56,600 nucleotides of DNA from Streptomyces phaeochromogenes (GTDB taxonomy: Bacteria > Actinomycetota > Actinomycetes > Streptomycetales > Streptomycetaceae), in the NCBI RefSeq assembly GCF_001418655.1, contig NZ_LIQZ01000214.1:1-56600 (forward strand), read 5' to 3'. Of this stretch, positions 48,549 to 56,600 are shown one piece after another. Both the position numbers and the translations under genes were made by a program. Below the pieces are notes generated by a model. That model was not told where the DNA came from. It searched no databases and saw nothing but the letters and a program-made list of their open reading frames with translations. The first letter of the stretch is position 1, and every line of letters begins with the position of its first letter.

Positions 48549-49295
48549 ATGCGCGTAACGCAACGCACGGCAGGAACCGTATTCGTCATCGGTGGGCTGG
48601 CCGTGACGCTCACCGCGCTCGCCTACCCCGCCCTCGTCGGGATAGAGAAGACGACGACCGACCAGGCACGGATCATCGCCAACACGCGGTACGGGCCGTT
48701 GACGGAGGCGGACCGGGACTTCGTCATCAAGGTCCGGGCGGCGGGGTTGTGGGAGCACCCGCTGGGGCTGATGGCCATGGAGCGGGGGACGACCCCGGAG
48801 ATGAAGGAGGCGGGGAAGCATCTGGTCGCGGGGCACTCCGGGCTCGACGAGATGTGCCGGAACATCGCTCCCGAGCTGGGCATCACCCTGCCCAACCAGG
48901 CCAGCCCGCAACAGCAGCAGTTCGTGGCGACCGTGGACGGAAACACCGGCAAGCAGTTCGACACGACCGCGGTGAACATCATGCGGGTGACGCACGGGCA
49001 GATCTTCCCGACCATCGCCAAGATCCGGGCCAGTACGCAGAACAGCATGATCCGGCAGCTGGCCGACCTGGCCAACGACACCGTTCTCGACCACATCACC
49101 GTGTTGGAGAAGACCGACCTCGTCAACTACGACCAGGTCAACTTCCAGCAGACCACCCCGCCGAAGCTCCCCAAGGACGACACGACGCCGCCTGCGCCGC
49201 AGCCGGGCTCGCCCGTTCTCGTACTCAACGAGCCTCCGGGGCTGGACGTGAACACGAGCTCCCCGACGCCGGCTCCCAGCCCGAGCGCCGGGTGA
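48549..49295 (+). CDS. Secreted or membrane-anchored DUF4142 protein
   Basis: The 248-residue protein has an N-terminal signal or anchor (TAGTVFVIGGLAVTLTALAYPAL) and a helical DUF4142 domain: LTEADRDFVIKVRAAGLWEHPLG, GHSGLDEMCRNIAPELGI, MRVTHGQIFPTIAKIRAS. The tail is Pro/Ser/Thr-rich. DUF4142 proteins resemble ferritin-like bundles found in the cell envelope. The ATG follows GGAGG. The neighbouring MarR gene converges on it. Confidence 0.85.
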   Translation: MRVTQRTAGTVFVIGGLAVTLTALAYPALVGIEKTTTDQARIIANTRYGPLTEADRDFVIKVRAAGLWEHPLGLMAMERGTTPEMKEAGKHLVAGHSGLDEMCRNIAPELGITLPNQASPQQQQFVATVDGNTGKQFDTTAVNIMRVTHGQIFPTIAKIRASTQNSMIRQLADLANDTVLDHITVLEKTDLVNYDQVNFQQTTPPKLPKDDTTPPAPQPGSPVLVLNEPPGLDVNTSSPTPAPSPSAG

Positions 49296-49318
49296 CCCGA
49301 ACCGGAGGGAAAAAGCGC

Positions 49319-49852
49319 TCAGGCCTCGTGCGTCGCCGCCGCGTCCACCCAGCCCAGGGGGTACGGCTCCGCGTCGTCCAGCGCCGGGGCCAGGGGTTCG
49401 CCGCCCGCCTCGTTGAACGCCGTCAGCGCGTCGACGAGTGCCTCGCGCTGTTTCCGGGTGAGCCGTTCGACGATCGTGGAGATCTCGGCGCGCCGACGGG
49501 CGGTCACGTTCGCGACGGTGCGCCGCCCCTCCTCCGTGAGCTGCAGCAGGGTCTCGCGGCGGTTGGTGGGGTTGGTCTGCCGGTCGGCCAGACCGGCGGC
49601 GATGAGCCGGTCGATCATGCGCATGGCGGTGGACGGCGCGACCTGGAGCAGATCGGCGAGCGTGACCAGTTTGGTGGCGCCGCGCGTGGCGAGCACCACC
49701 AGCATCCGGACCTGCGGCAGCGTCACGCGCTCCTCGACCTCGGCGAGCGAACGCGCCGAGACCGCGACGAGAAGGCGGGAGGCGGTCATCACCGCATGGG
49801 TCACCGCGTCGACATCGTCCATGGCCCCGGCGGGGGTCTCGTGCTCCGGCAT
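49319..49852 (-). CDS. MarR-family regulator
   Basis: The 177-residue winged-helix regulator has LPQVRMLVVLATRG, the recognition region TLADLLQVAPSTAMRMIDRLIAAGLADRQ, and the basic wing NPTNRRETLLQLTEEG. Dimerisation helices flank the core. The ATG at 49852 follows AAAGGA. It probably represses a nearby or remote stress or efflux gene; the target cannot be identified here because both neighbours point towards it or away without an evident operator. Confidence 0.88.
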   Translation of the reverse strand: MPEHETPAGAMDDVDAVTHAVMTASRLLVAVSARSLAEVEERVTLPQVRMLVVLATRGATKLVTLADLLQVAPSTAMRMIDRLIAAGLADRQTNPTNRRETLLQLTEEGRRTVANVTARRRAEISTIVERLTRKQREALVDALTAFNEAGGEPLAPALDDAEPYPLGWVDAAATHEA

Positions 49853-49978
49853 GTGTCCTTTGTATCCCGCCGAGGTGCCCGGCCACTCACCTGATCCGCA
49901 CAGATTTTCCTTCTCCATGGCCTGCGTACGGAAGAGGACGGCCCGATGCCCCGGCCGTGCGGGTCGTCCGGGGACAGG

Positions 49979-51067
49979 TCAACGGCCCGGGGCCGGTCCC
50001 GTGCTCCTCCGGACGATCAGTTCGACCGGTACGACGCGGCCGACGGCCGGCTCGGGCGGGCCGTCCAGCTGGGACAGGAGCAGGTGCAGGGAACGGGTGC
50101 CGATCTCGGGGAAGTCGGTGCGGACCGTGGTCAGCGGGGGCAGCAGGTGCGCCGCCTCGGGGATGTCGTCGTAGCCGACGACGCTGACGTCGTCGGGGAC
50201 GCGGCGGCCCGCCTCGTACAGGGCCCGCAGCAGGCCCAGCGCCATCTGGTCGTTGGAGGCGAAGATCGCGGTGACGTCGGGCCGGACAGCCAGCCGGCGG
50301 CCCAGTTCGTAGCCCGAGTCGGCGCTCCAGTCGCCGATGAGGGGCTCGGGGACCTCGGCCCCCGCCGCCTCCAGAGTGGCCCGCCAGGCCTCCACCCTTC
50401 GGTCCGCCGACAGCCAGCCCGTGGGGCCCGCGATGTGCCAGACCGTCGCGTGGCCCAGCGCCAGCAGGTGTTCGGTGGCCTTGCGCGCGCCCGCCCGGTT
50501 GTCGGCCGTGACGAAGGACGCGTCCTTGCCCAGGTCGTTCTCCAGCACCATGAGCGGGGTGTCCAGTTGGGCCTCCGCCAGCGCCCTGCCCACCCAGCGC
50601 TGCGGGGCGATGGCGATCACACCGTCCGCGCCCTCGGCCGACAGCGTGTCCACGGCCCGTACGACGGTGGCCCGGTCCGCCGTGTCCAGCGCGATGGAAC
50701 TCACCAGGTAACCGGCCTCCTGGGCCGCCGTGTTGATCGCGGTCAGGATCGAGGCAGGACCGAACCGCGCCGCGTCGAAGGAGATCACGCCCAGCATGCG
50801 CGTTCTGCCGCTCGCCAGGGAGCGGGCGCTGCGGCTCGGGCGGTAACCGAGCGTGCGCATCGCCGTCAGGACCGACTCGCGGGTCTCGGGGCGGACGGAC
50901 GGGTTGTCGTTCAGTACGCGGGAGACGGTCTGCTTGGAGACACCGGCCAGGCGCGCCACGTCGTCCATCACCGGCCGCGCTCCCGCGAAGTTGCGGCGGC
51001 TGCGGCCCTTGGGGAGGTCCTTGGGAGGGCCTTGGGGCGGCGCGCCGTCACCGGCACTTCGGGTCAT
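49979..51067 (-). CDS. LacI-family sugar regulator
   Basis: The 362-residue protein has an N-terminal HTH (VMDDVARLAGVSKQTVSRVLNDNPSVRPETRESVL), a hinge helix (SARSLASGRT) and a periplasmic-binding-protein-like sugar domain (IFASNDQMALGLLRAL, VSVVGYDDIPEAAHLLPPLTTVRTD). An extra basic N-terminal tail precedes the HTH. It follows the GH35 gene in the same direction. The palindrome GTTACCGGTAAC upstream of the MFS gene is a likely operator, making an autoregulated sugar operon. Confidence 0.92.
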   Translation of the reverse strand: MTRSAGDGAPPQGPPKDLPKGRSRRNFAGARPVMDDVARLAGVSKQTVSRVLNDNPSVRPETRESVLTAMRTLGYRPSRSARSLASGRTRMLGVISFDAARFGPASILTAINTAAQEAGYLVSSIALDTADRATVVRAVDTLSAEGADGVIAIAPQRWVGRALAEAQLDTPLMVLENDLGKDASFVTADNRAGARKATEHLLALGHATVWHIAGPTGWLSADRRVEAWRATLEAAGAEVPEPLIGDWSADSGYELGRRLAVRPDVTAIFASNDQMALGLLRALYEAGRRVPDDVSVVGYDDIPEAAHLLPPLTTVRTDFPEIGTRSLHLLLSQLDGPPEPAVGRVVPVELIVRRSTGPAPGR

Positions 51068-51330
51068 GACGGGTGATGTCCTTCGGGTTCGTCCCGGCGG
51101 TCGTGCCCCGCCCGGCTGGCCCACAGGATAGGCCGCCGGGAGGGAGCGGGACCCGGCGGCCGGGCCTCGGGGCTCAGCCCGCCCGCATCACCCACGTGCG
51201 CCCCGGGCGATGTCCCGGACGCGCCCCGGGGCGACCGGTCCGCCACGCGGCCGGCCCCGTCACCGCACGCGATGGTCACGAGCCGCGAGCCGGGGTGCGG
51301 CGGGTGCGGGAACGCGCGAGTGGTGGGGCA

Positions 51331-53097
51331 TCAGGGCTTCACCGGGCCGAGGTCGGGCGTGTCGGTGAGCAGCGCGCGGGTGCCGGTCGTGGCCTGGAGC
51401 TCCAGCAGCACCAACTCGTTGGTGCCGCGGCGCAGTACGGGCGCCGGGACGTACAGCGTGCGCTGCGGGCCGCGGTTCCAGTAGCGGCCGAGGTGGAAGC
51501 CGTTGACCCAGGCCTGGCCCTTGGTCCAGCCGGGCAGGGAGAGGAACGTGTCGGCGGGCGCGTGTACCTCGAAGGTGCCGTGGTGGAAGGCGGGACCGGC
51601 GTCCGCGGGCGCCTCGGCCGCAGGGGCGAAGGGCACGGAGCGCAGGTTGTCGAGTGCCAGCGGATGGCAGTCCCAGCCCTGCAGCGCCGTGCCCTTGAAG
51701 GTGACCGGGCCGAGCAGCCCCTTCGCCGCGCCGATGCGCGGGCCGTAGTTGACACCGCCCATGTTCTCCACGAGCACCTCGAGCGAGGCACCGGCCCGCG
51801 GAACGCGCACGGGCAGGACCTCCTCGTGGCGTTCACGTTCGAGTACGCCGACGGGGGCGCCGTCCACGAAGACCTGGGCGCGGTCGCCGACACCGCCCGA
51901 GAAGTGCAGGAGCCCGTCGCCGTCGACCGGGACGGTGGTGCGGTAGAGGACGTAGCCCGACCGCAGGCCCAGCTCCTCCGCGGTCACCGGGTCGGCGTCG
52001 ACGCGGACGGGCTTGGCCAGGACGGTCGCGTGCGGGAGCAGGGCGGCCCGGCGGTCCAACTCCACTGTGGTGAGCGGGAGTTTGCGGGACGGCGCGGGGA
52101 CCGGCTCGTCGGGGACGGGGGCGTGGCGGGCGATCACCTCGCGGAAGGCGTGGTACTTGGGGCCGGGGTCGCCGGACTCGGTGAGGGCGGCGTCGTAGTC
52201 GTACGACGTCACGATCGGCTCGTACGCGTGGTCGTGGTTCGCGCCGTTGGTGAAGGCGAAGTTGGTGCCGCCGTGGAACATGTAGATGTTCACGGACGCG
52301 CCCGCGGAGAGCAGCCGGTCGAGATCGGCGGCGGCGTCATCGGCATCCCGCACATGGTGCGGCTCGCCCCAGTGGTCGAACCAGCCGATCCAGAACTCCG
52401 CGCACATCAGGGGCCCTTCGGGCTGATGGGCGCGCAACTGCTCAAGAGAGGCCTCGACCCTGCTGCCGAAGGTGCCGGTGCTGAGGACACCGGGCAGGCT
52501 GCCTGCCGCCAGGTGCTCGGGGTTGGCCTGGTCGCAGGTGAAGAGGAGTTCGTCGATGCCGCGTGAGCGCAGGGACTGGGCGAGGTGTTCGAGATACGCG
52601 GTGTCGTCGCCGTACGCCCCGTACTCGTTCTCCACCTGTACGGCGATCACCGGGCCGCCGTTCGCGGCCAGTTGGGGCACGATCGGGGGCAGCAGCAGGT
52701 CGAGGTAGCGGTCGAGCGCGTCCGTGAAGCGGGGGTCGCTGGAGCGCAGCCGGATGTCGGGGTCGGTGGTCAGCCAGGAGGGCAGGCCGCCGCCGTCCCA
52801 CTCGGCGCAGATGTACGGGCCGGGGCGCAGCAGGACGTGCAGTCCCTCGGAGCGGGCGAGGCGCAGAAAGCGCGGCAGGTCGAGGAAGCCGTCGAGGACG
52901 AGGGTGCCGGGCTCCGGCTGGTGGAGGTTCCACGGTACGTACGTCTCGACCGTGTTGAGGCCCATCAGACGGGCCTTGCGAAGCCGGTCGGTCCACTGGT
53001 CGGGGTGGATGCGGAAGTAGTGCATCGCGCCGGAGATGATGCGGAACGGCTCGCCGTGGAGGAGGAAACCGTCGGACGACGTCGTCAGAGCGGACAT
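51331..53097 (-). CDS. GH35 beta-galactosidase
   Basis: The 588-residue glycoside hydrolase family 35 protein has the (beta/alpha)8 N-terminal domain starting HGEPFRIISGAMHYFR. The acid/base Glu lies in VIAVQVENEYGAYG and the nucleophile Glu in LMCAEFWIGWFDHWG. Beta-sandwich domains follow to the C terminus (FLSLPGWTKGQAWVNGFHLGRYW). No signal peptide is present, so it acts in the cytoplasm on imported beta-galactosides. The ATG follows AAAGGAAG. It lies between the transporter and the LacI gene. Confidence 0.95.
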   Translation of the reverse strand: MSALTTSSDGFLLHGEPFRIISGAMHYFRIHPDQWTDRLRKARLMGLNTVETYVPWNLHQPEPGTLVLDGFLDLPRFLRLARSEGLHVLLRPGPYICAEWDGGGLPSWLTTDPDIRLRSSDPRFTDALDRYLDLLLPPIVPQLAANGGPVIAVQVENEYGAYGDDTAYLEHLAQSLRSRGIDELLFTCDQANPEHLAAGSLPGVLSTGTFGSRVEASLEQLRAHQPEGPLMCAEFWIGWFDHWGEPHHVRDADDAAADLDRLLSAGASVNIYMFHGGTNFAFTNGANHDHAYEPIVTSYDYDAALTESGDPGPKYHAFREVIARHAPVPDEPVPAPSRKLPLTTVELDRRAALLPHATVLAKPVRVDADPVTAEELGLRSGYVLYRTTVPVDGDGLLHFSGGVGDRAQVFVDGAPVGVLERERHEEVLPVRVPRAGASLEVLVENMGGVNYGPRIGAAKGLLGPVTFKGTALQGWDCHPLALDNLRSVPFAPAAEAPADAGPAFHHGTFEVHAPADTFLSLPGWTKGQAWVNGFHLGRYWNRGPQRTLYVPAPVLRRGTNELVLLELQATTGTRALLTDTPDLGPVKP

Positions 53098-53192
53098 GCG
53101 GGAACTTCCTTTCGGTTCAACGGAGTTCGGGCACGGAGTTGGGGCCTGGAGTTCGGGGCGGGGACCGGCCGGGCCGGACCGGGGAGTCTTCG

Positions 53193-54467
53193 TCAGCGGA
53201 CGTCGGCGTCCGTGTCCGTGTCGATGTCAGCGTCGGTGTCGGCAGTCCGTGTCGTGCGGATCAGCCACACCGTGGCCGCCAGGCACAGCGCCGAGACCGC
53301 GGACAGCAGGAGGGGCACCGCACGGACGCCGGACCACTCGATGGCCTTGCCGAGCGCGGGTCCGGCCGCGACTCCGCCGATCATGGACGCGGCGATGACC
53401 ACCGCTCCGGCCCTACGGGCCTTCGGGGCGGCCCTGTTGAGCCAGGGCAGCCCGGTGGGGAAGATCGGCGCGATGAACAGCCCGACACCTGCGTACGCGT
53501 AGGGCGCGAGGCCCGGTACGGCGGCCAGCAGCAGGCAGACCGTCATGCCGGCGCACGAGACGGTGATGATGGCCTGGGCGGAGTAGCGCAGGGCGATCGG
53601 TGCCACGAGGAAACGGCCGACGGTCATCATCAGCCAGTACACGGAGGTCGCGGTGGCGGCGACCCCGGCGCCGTAGCCGACGGTCTCCAGATGGGTGGGC
53701 TCCCAGCCGCCGACGCCCGCCTCGATGCCCACGTGCAGGACGTAGAGGGTGACGAAGACCGCGAGCACGGACCCGAGACTGCGGCCGAGCACCTGCCGTC
53801 CGCCCCGCGCCCCCGCCGGTTCGCCGGTGGCGGGATGCGGAACATGGTCGCGTACGCCCCTGAGGCAGAGCAGCAGCGGCAGGTTGGCGGCGGCGAAGAC
53901 GAGGAAGACCGCCGGATAGTGCTCGGAGCCGACCAGGCCGATCAGGGCCGGGCCGAGGATCGCGCCGACGCCGAAGTGTGCGTTGAGGATGTTGAGCATG
54001 GCGGTCGAGCGATGGCCGAAGCCGACGGCGAACAGCTGGTTGAGCCCATAGTCGATGCCGCCGAAACCCACCCCGGCGAACAGGGCCGCGGCCAGGGCGA
54101 GCGGCCAGTTCGGCGCCAGCGCGAAGCCCGCCGCACCGACGCCCATCAGGAGATACGAGGCGCCGAGGATCTGCCGGTTGCCGAACCGCCCGTACAGCCG
54201 GTCGAAGAGGAGGACCCCCGCGACCCCGCCGACGAAGTGGGCGCTCAGCCCCAGTCCGGCCGCCGAGGGCGAGAGCCCGAACTCCTCGCGGAAGGCGGGG
54301 ATCGCGGGACCGTACAGCGACTGGAGCACACCGATGAGGACGAAGCCGACGCAGGAGGCGACGACGGCCGCCGGGCTGAACACGGGCTTGTCCGGGCCCA
54401 CTTGGACATGATTCGGGACGCTCGCGACCGGTTGCGCGGTCGGCGGGCCTGTCACGTGGTCACTCAC
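53193..54467 (-). CDS. MFS transporter, probable sugar importer
   Basis: The 424-residue protein has 12 predicted membrane helices. The first is VVASCVGFVLIGVLQSLYGP, and the motif A-like loop after helix 2 is DRLYGRFGNRQ. The C terminus is Asp/Thr-rich (DADIDTDTDADV). It resembles bacterial sugar MFS members of the FucP/YbjJ type. GTG 54467 follows GGAG and is preferred to upstream codons. It leads the minus-strand operon with the GH35 enzyme and LacI regulator, so its cargo is probably a beta-galactoside. Confidence 0.85.
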   Translation of the reverse strand: MSDHVTGPPTAQPVASVPNHVQVGPDKPVFSPAAVVASCVGFVLIGVLQSLYGPAIPAFREEFGLSPSAAGLGLSAHFVGGVAGVLLFDRLYGRFGNRQILGASYLLMGVGAAGFALAPNWPLALAAALFAGVGFGGIDYGLNQLFAVGFGHRSTAMLNILNAHFGVGAILGPALIGLVGSEHYPAVFLVFAAANLPLLLCLRGVRDHVPHPATGEPAGARGGRQVLGRSLGSVLAVFVTLYVLHVGIEAGVGGWEPTHLETVGYGAGVAATATSVYWLMMTVGRFLVAPIALRYSAQAIITVSCAGMTVCLLLAAVPGLAPYAYAGVGLFIAPIFPTGLPWLNRAAPKARRAGAVVIAASMIGGVAAGPALGKAIEWSGVRAVPLLLSAVSALCLAATVWLIRTTRTADTDADIDTDTDADVR

Positions 54468-54549
54468 GCGGGACTCCAGTGGACGGCCCACACTCCCGTG
54501 GGCGACGAGCCGGCCCGGACGCCGGCGGCAGCGCTACGAGAACCATGAT

Positions 54550-54561
54550 GTTACCGGTAAC
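54550..54561. promoter_or_regulatory. Palindrome GTTACCGGTAAC, probable LacI-family operator
   Basis: This perfect 12-bp palindrome with central CCGG lies 83 bases upstream of the MFS start. LacI-family sites have exactly this central CG symmetry. The operon's own LacI protein is the expected ligand. Confidence 0.7.
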
Positions 54562-54634
54562 TCAGCGCCGTCAAGATCCCTGCGGCAGGACAGTGCGGGG
54601 TGAGGTCGCGGCCCGGGCGGAAGCCCCGAGTCGG

Positions 54635-55018
54635 TCAGGACAGGGTGGCGCGCAGGGCGGCGTGGAGGCCGGCCGGGTCCGTCCAGTGCCGGGTCCTGGT
54701 CGGCGGCACCCGCCAGTGCAGGCCGGGGGCGTACGTACGGTGCCGGGGCGGGATGGCCACATGCGAGCCGGTGCCGAGGATCTGGACCGGAGGGAGGTCC
54801 CAGTCGGCGGCCTCGCCGGGTGGGACGAGCCAGTAGAGGATGCCGTTGCCGCCGTAGCCGTCCTCGATGACGGCTCCCGTGCGCGGCCCGAGGTGTTCGA
54901 GGATGCTCAGGCCCGTGGCCAGCGGAACCCGCACCGCGTCCCACCACTCGCCCGCCGGGAGTGTCCGCACGTCCGGTCCGAGGGGCCGCAGCCATCTGGG
55001 GGCATCGCTGCTCGGCAT
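54635..55018 (-). CDS. Streptomyces hypothetical protein
   Basis: The 127-residue soluble protein begins PRWLRPLGPDVRTLPAGEWWDAVRVP and contains ATGLSILEHLGPRTGAVIEDGYGGNGILYWLVPPG. I recognise this as a recurrent short Streptomyces protein type, sometimes placed near primase/polymerase N-terminal folds, without assigned function. No catalytic residues are apparent. The ATG at 55018 is the first in frame. It is divergent from the P450 gene. Confidence 0.7.
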   Translation of the reverse strand: MPSSDAPRWLRPLGPDVRTLPAGEWWDAVRVPLATGLSILEHLGPRTGAVIEDGYGGNGILYWLVPPGEAADWDLPPVQILGTGSHVAIPPRHRTYAPGLHWRVPPTRTRHWTDPAGLHAALRATLS

Positions 55019-55217
55019 GGTCCGGCTCTCACCGCCTCTCGCCCGGGGAGCACGACCCTAGGGCGGACGCGATTCACCAACTTGCCAGTACGCGTAGGGA
55101 ACTTGTCGACATGCGCAGCACGTCCCGTGCGCTCTCGTTCGCGAACCCTACGGCCGCGTAGCGTCACTCGCCGTATTGGGTTCGAGCGGTTCGCGTTTCA
55201 GAAACTGGGAGGCTCCC

Positions 55218-56471
55218 ATGTCAGAGCAGGGCTCCATCGTCATCGACCCGTCCGGTCGCGACATCCACGGCGAGGCGACACGGATACGCGAGCGCGGTCC
55301 GGTGACACGGGTAGAGCTCCCCGACGGTGTGGAGGCCTGGGCGGTCAGTAGTACGGACCTGCTCAAGAAGCTGCTCACCGACCCACGGGTGTCGAAGGAC
55401 CCGCGGCAGCACTGGCCGGTGTGGATCAACGGGGAGATCTCTCCGGAGTGGCCGCTGTTCACCTGGGTCGCGGTGCAGAACATGTTCACGGCGTACGGGG
55501 GTGAACACAAACGCCTGCGGACCCTTGTCTCGAAGGCGTTCACCGCCCGCCGGACGGCCGCGCTGCAGCCGCGTATCGAGGAGATCACCAAGACGCTGCT
55601 CGACCGTATCGACGAGGCCGGGCGGCGGAGCGAGGTCGTCGATCTGCGCGAGGAGTTCTGCTATCCGCTGCCGATCCAGGTGATCAGCGAGCTGTTCGGA
55701 CTGCCCGAGGAGAAGGGCGCGGAGCTGCGGGCCGTCGTGGACGGCATCTTCAACACCGCCGCCACGCCCGAGGAGGTCACCGACATCTATACGAGGCTGT
55801 ACGCGGCCCTCGGTGAACTCGTCGCCGCCAAGCGGGAGTCGCCCGGCGACGACCTCACCTCCGCGCTCATCGCTGCGCGCGACGACGAGGGTGACACGCG
55901 GCTGAGCGAGCAGGAGCTGCTCGACACGCTGGTGTTGATGATCAGCGCGGGGCATGAGACCACGGTCAACCTCATCGACAACGCGATTCACGCGCTGCTG
56001 ACCCATCCCGAGCAGCTCGCCCATGTCCGGGCCGGGCGGGCCACCTGGGACGACGTGATCGAGGAGACCCTGCGGGTGCAGGCGCCTGTGGCCAGCCTTC
56101 CGTTGCGGTACGCCGTGGAGGATCTGGCCGTCGGTGAACTGGGCGGGCCCGAGGGGGTGGTGATCGGCAAGGGGGAGGCGATCCTTGCGGCGTACGCCGC
56201 CGCCGGGCGTAACCCCGCGGATCACGGGGCTGATGCCGACCTCTTCGATGTCACCCGGGTGGGCAAGGAGCACCTTGCCTTCGGCCATGGGGTGCATTTC
56301 TGCCTTGGCGCGCCGCTGGGGCGGATGGAGGCTCGCATTGCGTTGCCTGCCCTCTTCGAGCGGTATCCGCGCCTTGAACTTGCCGTGCCTGATGGTGAGT
56401 TGAGTCCGGTGGCGTCCTTCATCTCCAACGGTCATCGGTCTCTGCCGGTGCGGTTGGGCGCGGCCGGCTGA
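55218..56471 (+). CDS. Cytochrome P450
   Basis: The 417-residue class I bacterial P450 has the I-helix oxygen-binding motif AGHETT, the K-helix EETLR (ExxR) and the heme-binding loop FGHGVHFCLG with its Cys ligand. It hydroxylates or epoxidises a small organic substrate with electrons from a ferredoxin, which is not encoded next to it. The ATG at 55218 follows GGGAGG. The length and the HETTVNLI motif resemble CYP107/CYP105-type enzymes of Streptomyces; the substrate is unknown. Confidence 0.95.
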   Translation: MSEQGSIVIDPSGRDIHGEATRIRERGPVTRVELPDGVEAWAVSSTDLLKKLLTDPRVSKDPRQHWPVWINGEISPEWPLFTWVAVQNMFTAYGGEHKRLRTLVSKAFTARRTAALQPRIEEITKTLLDRIDEAGRRSEVVDLREEFCYPLPIQVISELFGLPEEKGAELRAVVDGIFNTAATPEEVTDIYTRLYAALGELVAAKRESPGDDLTSALIAARDDEGDTRLSEQELLDTLVLMISAGHETTVNLIDNAIHALLTHPEQLAHVRAGRATWDDVIEETLRVQAPVASLPLRYAVEDLAVGELGGPEGVVIGKGEAILAAYAAAGRNPADHGADADLFDVTRVGKEHLAFGHGVHFCLGAPLGRMEARIALPALFERYPRLELAVPDGELSPVASFISNGHRSLPVRLGAAG

Positions 56472-56486
56472 CGGGGGGGCACTGAA

Positions 56487-56600
56487 GGCACCGGTGCCTG
56501 GGGCTGTTTGCCATGTGCGGGTCCGTCCTCGTTGCTCGCGCAGTTCCCCGCGCCCCTAAAGGCACCTGTGCCCAGGGCGGTTTGGCACGTGCGGGCCCGT
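56487..56600. repeat. Two 40-bp direct repeats downstream of the P450 gene
   Basis: GGCACCGGTGCC...GTGCGGGTCCGT (56487-56526) recurs as GGCACCTGTGCC...GTGCGGGCCCGT (56561-56600). Between them is CGCGCAGTTCCCCGCGCCCC, a sequence common in Streptomyces intergenic regions. It is probably a dispersed intergenic repeat. Confidence 0.7.

Noticed and set aside
53139..54548. Plus-strand frame opposite the MFS gene
   Set aside because: It is Gly/Gln/Arg-rich antisense without domains; the minus strand encodes a 12-helix transporter.

Overview
The window is high-GC actinobacterial DNA, most likely from a Streptomyces. This rests on codon use, on the families present (DUF2637, DUF6221, DUF4097, RepSA, TraB/FtsK-like transfer ATPases) and on frequent GTG starts with strong Shine-Dalgarno sites. 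It holds two tandem actinomycete integrative and conjugative elements (AICEs) at one tRNA gene, followed by about 14 kb of chromosome.

Element 1 (about 43-20900) starts at the 3' part of a tRNA, probably Arg(CCG), whose 5' half lies before the window. The order is an unknown gene, integrase, excisionase, a 250-bp cluster of nonamer repeats, a primase/polymerase plus DUF3987 replication module, small membrane and zinc proteins, a palindrome cluster resembling a clt locus, traB, and a tightly overlapped transfer/spread operon. That operon includes a GGDEF protein and a PycTM/DUF5706-like membrane protein. Next come a regulator/Nudix/HD/GntR block and a cargo end: an HNH protein, an overlapping membrane pair, and a two-gene CBASS-like pair (4TM effector and CD-NTase).

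Element 2 (about 20901-42407) begins at a second exact copy of the 42-bp tRNA end and finishes at a third. Its integrase/excisionase module is related to that of element 1, but it replicates with a RepSA-type initiator and has a different FtsK-like transfer ATPase and a KorSA-like GntR regulator with twin operators. Its cargo includes a PIN-like protein, a protein with a HEPN-type motif, a winged-helix protein, and a large CHAT-STAND-TPR protein with a small membrane partner. Related direct repeats flank that last module. The element ends with small Streptomyces-type proteins, a HTH-TPR regulator and an APH-fold kinase.

The chromosome (42408-56600) carries a membrane-anchored coiled-coil protein, an XRE regulator divergent from an SDR and an aldo/keto reductase, a DUF1963 protein, a truncated wax-ester-synthase-like ORF, a DUF4142 protein, a MarR regulator, an MFS-GH35-LacI sugar operon and a cytochrome P450.

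The best candidates for new biology are the CHAT-STAND-TPR/small-membrane-protein pair (33753-37955), the 4TM-effector/CD-NTase pair (18781-20609), the GGDEF plus PycTM-like pair inside a conjugation operon (10275-12393), and a family of hairpin leaders repeated before operon starts in element 1. All functional statements come from reading motifs; no database search was run.
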